Assembly (NCBI GenBank): GCA_945836355.1
Contig: CAMALD010000030.1
Coordinates: 1-9,537 of the forward strand
Reading direction: 5' to 3'
Source: an uncultured Lachnospiraceae bacterium
GTDB taxonomy: Bacteria; Bacillota; Clostridia; Lachnospirales; Lachnospiraceae
DNA length: 9,537 nt
In this document: one piece after another, positions 1-5,017 of the stretch
How the letters are laid out: each line of letters starts with the position of its first letter
How positions within the stretch are numbered: position 1 is the stretch's first letter
Made by a program: the position numbers and the translations under genes
The notes under the pieces: model-generated
Told to the model about the DNA's origin: nothing
What the model saw: only the letters and a program-made list of their open reading frames with translations
Databases searched by the model: none

Positions 1-62
<62 letters not shown>

Positions 63-103
63 ATGAACGGTTTGAAACTGCTGTTCCTTACCGAACGCTC
101 ATT

Positions 104-132
104 ATTTTAACATACAAAATATGAAATGTCAA
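104..132 (-). promoter_or_regulatory. Promoter of tRNA-Arg
   Basis: On the minus strand a perfect -35 box TTGACA (127-132) is followed by a 17-nt spacer and TAAAAT (104-109; five of six match TATAAT). Initiation would fall near 97, giving a leader of about 35 nt before the mature tRNA 5' end at 62. This is the strongest sigma-A-type promoter in the window, as expected for a stable RNA gene. Confidence 0.85.
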
Positions 133-161
133 CAAGTTTTTTATCTTTTTTACAGAACCTC

Positions 162-190
162 CCCGAAAGCGGATCAGGAAAGCTTTCGGG
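162..190 (-). other. 9-bp inverted repeat spanning the ABC-F stop codon
   Basis: The arms CCCGAAAGC (162-170) and GCTTTCGGG (182-190) are perfectly complementary with an 11-nt loop. The ABC-F stop codon (174-176) lies in the loop. On the minus strand the sequence after the hairpin is A-rich, not U-rich, so it does not qualify as a standard intrinsic terminator. It may protect the 3' end, slow RNA polymerase or do nothing. The base pairing is seen; any role is guesswork. Confidence 0.4.
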
Positions 191-1730
191 ACCAATTGGT
201 GGCATCATATACCTTGGTTGCAAAGTCCTCGTAAAAATCAGGCTCATGACAAATCAAAAGAATGCTTCCCTTGTACTCCTTGAGAGCGCGCTTCAGTTCG
301 TCCTTTGCGTCGACATCCAGATGATTGGTCGGCTCGTCAAGAAGCAAAAAGTTTGTCTCGCGGTTCATCAATTTGCAGAGACGCACCTTGGCCTGCTCAC
401 CACCGCTTAATACGCGCACCTGGCTCTCGATATGCTTCGTGGTAAGCCCGCATTTGGCAAGAGCGGAGCGTACTTCGTACTGTGTCCAGGATGGAAAATC
501 ACACCAAAGCTCTTCGATGCAGGTGTTGTTCTTTGCACCCGACATTTCCTGTTCAAAATATCCCTGATAGAGATAATCGCCCAGCGTAACTCTGCCCTCG
601 AGCGACGGGATAAGACCGATGATGCTCTTTAACAGAGTGGTCTTACCGATACCGTTTGCGCCCTTTAAGACAATCTTTTCGCCGCGTTCCATGGAAAATG
701 TGATTGGCTTGGACAGCGGCTCGTCATAGCCGATGACTAAATGCTCCGTGGTAAAAACAAAACGCCCGGAGGCTCTGGCCTCCTTGAAACAAAACTCCGG
801 CTTTGGCTTTTCCTTTGCCAGCTCAATGACCTCCATCTTGTCCAGCTTTTTCTGGCGGGACATTGCCATGTTGCGGGTGGAAACACGCGCCTTGTTGCGG
901 GCGACGAAATCCTGCAGCTCGCTGATTTCCTGCTGCTGGCGCTTGTAGGCGGCTTCCAACTGGCTTTTTTTCACCTCATAGAGCTCAAGGAATTTATCGT
1001 AATTGCCGACATAGCGGTTTAACTCGCCGTTTTCGGTGTGATAAATAATATTGACAATACTGTTTAGGAACGGAATATCGTGTGAGATTACGATAAATGC
1101 ATTTTCATATTCACATAAATACCGCTTCAGCCATTCGATGTGATTGACGTCCAGATAGTTGGTAGGCTCGTCGAGAAGCAGAATGTCCGGCTTTTCCAGC
1201 AAAAGCTTTCCTAAAAGAACCTTCGTGCGCTGACCGCCGGAGAGCTCGCTGACATCGCGGCCGATGCCGATATCGGTAAGACCGAGAGAGCGGGATACCT
1301 CATCGATTTTTGTGTCGATATTGTAAAAGTCATGGGTGTCTAACTGCTCCTGAATCATCGCAAATTCTTCCATCATTGCGGTAAGGGTATCGTCATCTGC
1401 TTCCCCCATCAGTCCGCACAGCTCATTCATGCGCTCCTCGCTCGCGTAGAGAAATTGGAATGCGGAAGCGAGTACATCGCGGATAGTCATGCCTTTCTCC
1501 AAAACAGAGTGCTGGTCGAGATAGCCTACACGGACATTTTTTGCCCATTCGATACTTCCCTCGTCAGGCATCAGCTTTCCGGTAATAATATTAAAAAAAG
1601 TGGATTTTCCTTCGCCGTTTGCACCGACCAGACCGATGTGCTCGCCCTTTTGCAGACGGAAGGAAACATTATGAAAAATGGCGCGGTCGCCAAAACCGTG
1701 GCTCAACTGATCAACGCTGAGAATACTCAT
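174..1730 (-). CDS. ABC-F family ATPase (ribosome-associated translation factor type), 518 aa
   Basis: This is a soluble protein with two ABC ATPase domains and no membrane segment, the layout of ABC-F proteins that bind the ribosomal E site and act on stalled or antibiotic-blocked ribosomes. Domain 1 has Walker A GANGEGKST (36-44), signature LSGGQ (163-167), Walker B LLLDEPTN (184-191) and H-loop His217. Domain 2 has Walker A GANGIGKTT (357-365), signature LSGGE (441-445), Walker B LLLDEPTN (462-469) and H-loop His495. Residues about 245-310 form the charged, Lys/Arg-rich interdomain linker that in this family reaches toward P-site tRNA. There is no C-terminal extension, so it resembles the short YbiT/YkpA-size members (about 530 aa) rather than YdiF. 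The start is Met at 1730, preceded by GGAGG at 1737-1741. A further upstream in-frame ATG (1790) lies inside the promoter and has been discarded. Whether it is a housekeeping or an antibiotic-protection factor cannot be told from sequence. Confidence 0.93.
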   Translation of the reverse strand: MSILSVDQLSHGFGDRAIFHNVSFRLQKGEHIGLVGANGEGKSTFFNIITGKLMPDEGSIEWAKNVRVGYLDQHSVLEKGMTIRDVLASAFQFLYASEERMNELCGLMGEADDDTLTAMMEEFAMIQEQLDTHDFYNIDTKIDEVSRSLGLTDIGIGRDVSELSGGQRTKVLLGKLLLEKPDILLLDEPTNYLDVNHIEWLKRYLCEYENAFIVISHDIPFLNSIVNIIYHTENGELNRYVGNYDKFLELYEVKKSQLEAAYKRQQQEISELQDFVARNKARVSTRNMAMSRQKKLDKMEVIELAKEKPKPEFCFKEARASGRFVFTTEHLVIGYDEPLSKPITFSMERGEKIVLKGANGIGKTTLLKSIIGLIPSLEGRVTLGDYLYQGYFEQEMSGAKNNTCIEELWCDFPSWTQYEVRSALAKCGLTTKHIESQVRVLSGGEQAKVRLCKLMNRETNFLLLDEPTNHLDVDAKDELKRALKEYKGSILLICHEPDFYEDFATKVYDATNWSRKLS

Positions 1731-1763
1731 AATCAACCTCCGAATTTGAATTAAAACACTGCT

Positions 1764-1792
1764 ATTATATGGGAAAGTGTAGAAAAACACAA
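1764..1792 (-). promoter_or_regulatory. Promoter of the ABC-F gene
   Basis: On the minus strand a perfect TATAAT (1764-1769) sits 17 nt downstream of TTGTGT (1787-1792; first three bases match the -35 consensus). Initiation near 1757 gives a short leader of about 27 nt that includes the GGAGG ribosome site at 1737-1741. The leader is too short for the upstream-ORF attenuators often seen ahead of inducible antibiotic-resistance ABC-F genes, which mildly favours constitutive expression. Confidence 0.7.
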
Positions 1793-1928
1793 GAGAATTT
1801 TGTTTTCTGCTTCTATTCCGAATTTTACCAAATGCTTTGGCGCGTCTTTCGGCGGGTTCAATGAATAAATTTTGCTTTGTCAGGGATAATAAGCAGGTAT
1901 CATGGTTTATATGATAAGATAATCAATG
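1793..1928. other. Divergent intergenic region between the ABC-F and N-repeat genes
   Basis: I see no ORF with a ribosome site here. It must hold the rightward promoter of the gene at 1960, but no convincing pair of boxes is visible. The best candidate is TTGTCA (1877-1882) with TATCAT (1898-1903), but the 15-nt spacer is short. GATAAT (1918-1923) and TATGAT (1910-1915) are alternative -10 boxes that lack a good -35. A small dyad, CCAAA/TTTGG, lies at 1828-1840. Confidence 0.4.
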
Positions 1929-1942
1929 TGCGCTAAAGCGCA
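1929..1942 (+). other. 5'-UTR hairpin just before the ribosome site of the N-repeat gene
   Basis: TGCGC (1929-1933) and GCGCA (1938-1942) form a 5-bp GC-rich stem with the loop TAAA. It ends 5 nt before GGAGG (1948-1952) and has no U-tract, so it is not a terminator. Depending on which -10 box is used it may lie at or near the mRNA 5' end, where such a stem can protect from decay. That role is inferred. Confidence 0.45.
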
Positions 1943-1959
1943 GAAACGGAGGAAACGTT

Positions 1960-2184
1960 ATGTCTACAGACAACACAACAAGAAACAATTCCCAGAATAA
2001 CACTCAGAACAGTTCCAGAAACAGTTCCCAGAACAATACCCAGAACAGTTCTCAGAACAACACCCGGAACAGTTCTCAGAACAACACCCAGAACAGCTCG
2101 AAGAACAGTTCCCAGAACGGCTCTCGCAACAGCAGCACGAACCGTTCGGCTAACAAGACTTCAAACAGCAATCAGAACGACTAA
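1960..2184 (+). CDS. Small Asn/Ser/Gln-rich tetrapeptide-repeat protein, 74 aa, function unknown
   Basis: After MSTD the protein is 17 consecutive tetrapeptides, each starting with Asn: N-[N/S/T/G/R/K]-[S/T]-[Q/R/K...], then ND and the stop. Sixteen of the 17 fit N-X-S/T. In the middle, NSSQ and NNTQ/R alternate. Only ten amino-acid types are used (M,S,T,D,N,R,Q,K,G,A), with 24 Asn and 20 Ser, and there is no hydrophobic or aromatic residue apart from Met1. It therefore has no signal peptide, membrane segment or folded core and is probably disordered and weakly basic. It is supported as a real gene by GGAGG at 1948-1952, 7 nt before the ATG, by synonymous codon variation between repeats, and by its own terminator-like hairpin. 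It stands alone, diverging from the ABC-F gene. I do not recognise a characterised family; roles in spores, envelope or phase separation would be speculation. Confidence 0.75.
   Translation: MSTDNTTRNNSQNNTQNSSRNSSQNNTQNSSQNNTRNSSQNNTQNSSKNSSQNGSRNSSTNRSANKTSNSNQND
1972..2175 (+). repeat. In-frame 12-bp tandem repeat, 17 units
   Basis: Every 12 bp a unit begins with AAC or, once, AAT, and ends mostly in CAG, CGG or AGA. Units pair into a 24-bp higher-order repeat, clearest in three near-identical copies from 2020 to 2091. Differences between units are largely synonymous (AGT/AGC, TCC/TCT/TCG, AAC/AAT, ACC/ACT), suggesting the repeat is kept for the protein. Unit number may vary between strains through slippage. 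Confidence 0.85.
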
Positions 2185-2194
2185 TTAATCTGAT

Positions 2195-2236
2195 GCCGCG
2201 GCGGGTGGGCTTTGCAGGCTCACCTTTTGCTGCGGC
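2195..2236 (+). terminator. Compound hairpin / probable terminator after the N-repeat gene
   Basis: The inner stem GGTGGGC (2204-2210)/GCTCACC (2218-2224) has one G-U pair and a 7-nt loop and is followed directly by TTTT (2225-2228), a weak intrinsic terminator. The outer stem GCCGCGGC (2195-2202)/GCTGCGGC (2229-2236) has eight pairs with one G-U and encloses the inner stem and the T run. It starts 10 nt after the stop codon. The long nested stem probably makes up for the short U-tract. Some read-through into the rhodanese gene is possible. Confidence 0.6.
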
Positions 2237-2242
2237 GGTACA

Positions 2243-2248
2243 TATAAT
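2243..2248 (+). promoter_or_regulatory. Candidate -10 box upstream of the rhodanese gene
   Basis: A perfect TATAAT lies 7 nt after the compound hairpin and 54 nt before the chosen start at 2302. No recognisable -35 sits 16-18 nt upstream, where the hairpin's 3' arm lies, and there is no TGn extension. The rhodanese-methyltransferase pair may depend on this weak promoter, an activator, or read-through. Confidence 0.4.
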
Positions 2249-2301
2249 GGTACGGGGAAAATGTCAGCGATGATATAAAAATGCACAGAAAGGACATGGT
2301 T

Positions 2302-2646
2302 ATGATGATGGAGCGTGAATGGAGAATGTCCGAGGTGCTTGGATTCCTTGGCCGCAGGGACTGCTTGTTTGTGGATTTGCGGTCGCCGGAGGAATACCGG
2401 GCCGGACATTTACGTGGAAGCTGGAACATTCCGTTTGAAAACCTGGAGAGTGAAAAGGGAAAATTGCAGGGCTGGCGCAAGGTTTTTTTGTATTGCGACA
2501 GAGGCAATAACAGTCTGATTGCATACAGGAGCCTGAGAAAAGAAGGGTATCCGGTGGTAAATCTCTGGGGGGGCGTGAATGCGTTTCGATATGAATTGAA
2601 CGAAAAACTGAAAAATTCCGTTGACTACATTTGGGAAAAGAATTAG
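2302..2646 (+). CDS. Single-domain rhodanese-like sulfurtransferase, 114 aa
   Basis: This small cytoplasmic rhodanese fold matches the size of GlpE/PspE-type single-domain enzymes, which carry sulfane sulfur as a persulfide on a loop cysteine. Visible signatures, counted from the start at 2302, are FVDLRSPEEY (23-32), GHLRGSWNIP (35-44) and the active-site loop CDRGNNS (65-71), with Cys65 as the likely catalytic residue. WGGVNAFRYE near the C-terminus matches the usual 'GG...W' ending. AGGA at 2291-2294 is 7 nt ahead of the ATG at 2302; the longer in-frame start at 2281 has no ribosome site. The RNA methyltransferase gene follows 49 nt later and is probably co-transcribed. Donor and acceptor are not predictable; it could also be a regulatory or detoxifying rhodanese. 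Confidence 0.88.
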   Translation: MMMEREWRMSEVLGFLGRRDCLFVDLRSPEEYRAGHLRGSWNIPFENLESEKGKLQGWRKVFLYCDRGNNSLIAYRSLRKEGYPVVNLWGGVNAFRYELNEKLKNSVDYIWEKN

Positions 2647-2663
2647 AATTGATACAAAAAGTG

Positions 2664-2682
2664 CATTCGGTTTTTCTGAATG
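2664..2682 (+). other. Intercistronic hairpin before the methyltransferase ribosome site
   Basis: CATTCGG (2664-2670) pairs with CTGAATG (2676-2682) across the loop TTTTT, giving 7 bp with one G-U. It ends 4 nt before GGAGG (2687-2691), and no U-tract follows. It may mark an mRNA processing or stability point between the two genes. Only the pairing is observed. Confidence 0.4.
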
Positions 2683-2695
2683 GAACGGAGGAGCT

Positions 2696-3871
2696 GTGTC
2701 AGTTTACGAATATATCTCGCCCTGTCATTTTGGACTGGAGGCGGTGTTAAAACGAGAGATTACAGATTTAGGCTGTGAAATAGTACAGGTAGAGGACGGA
2801 AAGGTAATATACCGCGGTGATGAGACTGTGATTGCACGTGCAAATACCTTTTTGCGTACCACGGAGCGTGTATTGCTCAAGGTTGCGAAGTTTCGTGCCC
2901 AAACTTTTGAAGAACTGTTTGAAAAGACCAAAGCGGTGCCGTGGGAGGAGTTTATTCCGCGGGACGGAAAGTTCTGGGTTGCGAAGGCTACCTCGATTAA
3001 GAGCAAACTATTCAGTCCGTCGGATATTCAGTCCATTATGAAGAAAGCAATTGTGGAGAGACTGAAGCAAAAGTACCATCAGGACTGGTTTGCGGAGACG
3101 GGAGCGAGCTATCCGCTACGGGTTACTTTTTTAAAGGATGAGGTGACCATCGGGCTGGATACCTCGGGAGAGTCCCTGCATAAGCGCGGTTACCGCAGAC
3201 TGACCAGTAAGGCTCCGATTACAGAGACACTTGCGGCTGCGCTGATTATGCTGACACCGTGGAAGAAAGAACGCGTACTGATTGACCCGTTCTGCGGCAG
3301 CGGCACGATTCCGATTGAGGCCGCCATGCTGGGGCTGCGGATGGCTCCGGGCAGAAATCGCAGTTTTTTGGCTGAGGAGTGGGCAAATCTGGGACGTGCG
3401 CAGGATTATACAAATGCCCGTACAGAAGCGGACGATATGCTGATACGGGATATAACCATGAACATTCAGGGGTACGATATTGACAGGGATGTTGTTAATG
3501 CGGCAAGACAGAATGCCATACTTGCGGGTGTGGATAAACAGATTCATTTTCAGGCAAGACCGGTAGCGGAATTATCAAGCCCGAAAAAATACGGATTTAT
3601 TATCACCAATCCACCGTATGGAGAGCGCCTGGAAGAAAAAAAGGCTCTTCCGGCGCTATATAAGGAAATGGGAGAGGTATTTGCCAAAATGGACACCTGG
3701 TCCTGGTATATTATCAGCGGTTACGAGGATGCGCAGCGTTACCTCGGACGGACAGCGGATAAGAACAGAAAGATATATAACGGTATGTTAAAGACTTATT
3801 TTTATCAGTTTCCGGGTCCGAAGCCGCCGAGAGCGCCGGAGGAGCCAAAGTGTGAAAAAAATGCGGAATAG
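2696..3871 (+). CDS. ypsC: THUMP-domain class I SAM-dependent RNA methyltransferase (YpsC/RlmL type), 391 aa
   Basis: This protein matches the Firmicutes YpsC family, related to the RlmL half of the 23S rRNA m2G methyltransferase and often listed as 'N6-adenine-specific DNA methylase'. Residues 1 to about 50 form the ferredoxin-like lead-in (CHFGLEAVLKREI), followed by a THUMP RNA-binding domain to about residue 165. The Rossmann methyltransferase domain has SAM-binding motif I DPFCGSG (197-203) and catalytic motif IV NPPYGER (305-311). LHKRGYR before the catalytic domain is also typical. The GTG start at 2696 is chosen because GGAGG (2687-2691) precedes it and homologous N-termini begin about there. 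An upstream in-frame ATG at 2621 overlaps the rhodanese gene and would add 25 non-family residues. It ends inside the arm of a bidirectional terminator. The family points to rRNA guanine methylation, but the exact target is uncertain. Confidence 0.92.
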   Translation: MSVYEYISPCHFGLEAVLKREITDLGCEIVQVEDGKVIYRGDETVIARANTFLRTTERVLLKVAKFRAQTFEELFEKTKAVPWEEFIPRDGKFWVAKATSIKSKLFSPSDIQSIMKKAIVERLKQKYHQDWFAETGASYPLRVTFLKDEVTIGLDTSGESLHKRGYRRLTSKAPITETLAAALIMLTPWKKERVLIDPFCGSGTIPIEAAMLGLRMAPGRNRSFLAEEWANLGRAQDYTNARTEADDMLIRDITMNIQGYDIDRDVVNAARQNAILAGVDKQIHFQARPVAELSSPKKYGFIITNPPYGERLEEKKALPALYKEMGEVFAKMDTWSWYIISGYEDAQRYLGRTADKNRKIYNGMLKTYFYQFPGPKPPRAPEEPKCEKNAE

Positions 3872-3889
3872 GGCATTGCCTTATTCCGC
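3863..3889. terminator. Bidirectional terminator containing both stop codons
   Basis: GCGGAATAGGGC (3863-3874) pairs with GCCTTATTCCGC (3878-3889) over 12 bp with one G-U and a 3-nt loop (ATT). Rightward it is followed by TACATTTTTG; leftward, by ATTTTTTTCAC. So it suits termination in both directions, better leftward. The methyltransferase TAG (3869-3871) lies in the left arm and the hydrolase TAA (complement of 3881-3883) in the right arm. Confidence 0.9.
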
Positions 3890-4807
3890 TACATTTTTGT
3901 CCAGATAAGCTAAAATGTCGTCCATGATTTCGTGACGGTTTAGTTCGTTTAACAGCTCGTGTCTGCAATTTTCATAGAGAACACAATCAACATGCTCAAA
4001 TCCTAGTTTTTTATAGGCTTCAAACAGCTTCATCACCTCGTCACCGTAACAGCTTACCGGGTCGGTATCGCCGCTGAGCAGAAGGATGGGAAGCTTTTGC
4101 GGTGTATTTTTGAGATTCGCGGGTTTGTTTACGACAACAGCAAGCTTTACCAAATCGTGATAAAGGCCTGCCGTGCATACAAATCCGCAGTACGGATCAT
4201 TCATGTACTGACCGACTGCCGCGTGGCTTCTGGTGAGCCAGTCATTGTTGGTGCGCTCGGACAGTGCGCGGTATTGCTTGCGCTCAAACAGAGAGCGCTG
4301 TAAAAATGGAGAGACGTGATGCCTGCCCTTGAAGAAGGACACCATCGAAGATAAGACAAGGCCGCCGAGGGAGGTCGTGAGCGCAGGGGCAGTAGTGCCG
4401 CAGAAAATCGCCGCGTCGACAAGATCACTGTACTCGGTCACGCCGCGGGCAATCAGGGAACCCATGCTGTGCCCGAATAAGAATAATTTTCGGCTGCGGT
4501 TATTGTCCGAAACATAGCTGACAACATCGATGGCATCGAAAATCAGCTTTTCCCATCCCCGGGAATCGGCAATATATCCGAGCTCCTCCAGCTTTTTATC
4601 GGTGCCGTGACCGCGGTGGTCATAAAGATATACATCGTAACCGTTGCTGTTCAGAAAAAGTGTAAATTCGCGGTATCTTTTGTGATGCTCTGCCAGACCG
4701 TGCAAAATGACCACGGTGGCTTTTACTTCCGCACAATCGGTGAAGTAAGGATGGACGGTGGTGGAACAGCCGTCTTCATGCACTAGAACAAGCCTATCTT
4801 TTATCAT
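3881..4807 (-). CDS. Alpha/beta hydrolase, lysophospholipase / monoacylglycerol-lipase-like (serine hydrolase S33 type), 308 aa
   Basis: The core is a classic alpha/beta hydrolase with no signal peptide. HGLAEH (36-41) provides the oxyanion-hole strand-loop, YDHRGHG (62-68) is the conserved turn seen in monoacylglycerol lipases and PldB-like lysophospholipases, and GHSMGS (112-117) is the nucleophile elbow with Ser114. The likely acid and base are Asp249 in SGDTDPVS and His283 in CRHELLNE, completing the triad in the normal order. Residues about 140-225 form a cap domain. Substrate could be lysophospholipids, monoglycerides or other esters. I chose the ATG at 4807 because GGAG lies about 9 nt upstream and the protein then begins at the family's usual place. 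An ATG five codons earlier is possible, and the maximal frame up to 4939 runs through the promoter and is excluded. It is monocistronic, with its own extended -10 promoter and a shared terminator. Confidence 0.88.
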   Translation of the reverse strand: MIKDRLVLVHEDGCSTTVHPYFTDCAEVKATVVILHGLAEHHKRYREFTLFLNSNGYDVYLYDHRGHGTDKKLEELGYIADSRGWEKLIFDAIDVVSYVSDNNRSRKLFLFGHSMGSLIARGVTEYSDLVDAAIFCGTTAPALTTSLGGLVLSSMVSFFKGRHHVSPFLQRSLFERKQYRALSERTNNDWLTRSHAAVGQYMNDPYCGFVCTAGLYHDLVKLAVVVNKPANLKNTPQKLPILLLSGDTDPVSCYGDEVMKLFEAYKKLGFEHVDCVLYENCRHELLNELNRHEIMDDILAYLDKNVAE

Positions 4808-4878
4808 ATAGAATAACTCCATTCCGAATCGTTTTGCTGTATCAGTAAATATACATGCATTCTTGAATTTCTGATGCC

Positions 4879-4907
4879 AGTATAGCATTTTTGCGAAAAA
4901 AAAGCAA
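4879..4907 (-). promoter_or_regulatory. Extended -10 promoter of the hydrolase gene
   Basis: On the minus strand TTGCTT (4902-4907) is followed by a 17-nt spacer and TATACT (4879-4884), preceded by TGC, an extended -10 element. Initiation near 4872 leaves a leader of about 65 nt. The spacer contains runs of A and T. Confidence 0.7.
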
Positions 4908-4924
4908 TTGAAGAAAATAATGCA

Positions 4925-4953
4925 TTGAAAAAAAAGCAAAGAACGAGTATACT
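4925..4953 (+). promoter_or_regulatory. Promoter of the amidase-rdgB-yfcE operon
   Basis: TTGAAA (4925-4930; five of six match the -35 consensus), a 17-nt spacer and TATACT (4948-4953; five of six) form a good sigma-A-type promoter. Initiation near 4960 gives a leader of about 58 nt to the TTG start at 5018. The TTG of the -35 box happens to be in frame with the amidase, so a naive ORF call starts there. The -35 boxes of this and the divergent hydrolase promoter are 17 bp apart, so the two may share regulation. Confidence 0.75.
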
Positions 4954-5017
4954 GTTATTAGAGACTTTATGCACACTTTTGAGACGTTGCGGCAGAACGG
5001 CTTTTGGGGGTATTTTT

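Noticed and set aside
162..190. Calling the 9-bp hairpin an intrinsic terminator of the ABC-F gene
   Set aside because: The T-rich stretch next to it lies on the plus strand before the hairpin; on the transcribed minus strand it is A-rich, so the required U-tract is missing.
174..1730. Treating the ABC-F gene as an antibiotic-resistance determinant
   Set aside because: There is no mobile element, no upstream attenuator ORF and no resistance neighbour, and sequence alone does not separate resistance from housekeeping ABC-F proteins.
1918..1923. GATAAT as the -10 box of the N-repeat gene
   Set aside because: No reasonable -35 sequence lies 16-18 nt upstream (AGGTAT at the 17-nt position), so it is only listed as an alternative.
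1972..2175. Regular direct repeats that could suggest a CRISPR array
   Set aside because: The units are 12 bp, contiguous and in frame with no unique spacers, and there are no cas genes nearby. It is a coding tandem repeat.
3131..3547. 138-codon minus-strand open frame opposite the methyltransferase
   Set aside because: It overlaps motif I of the methyltransferase on the other strand and has no recognisable domain.
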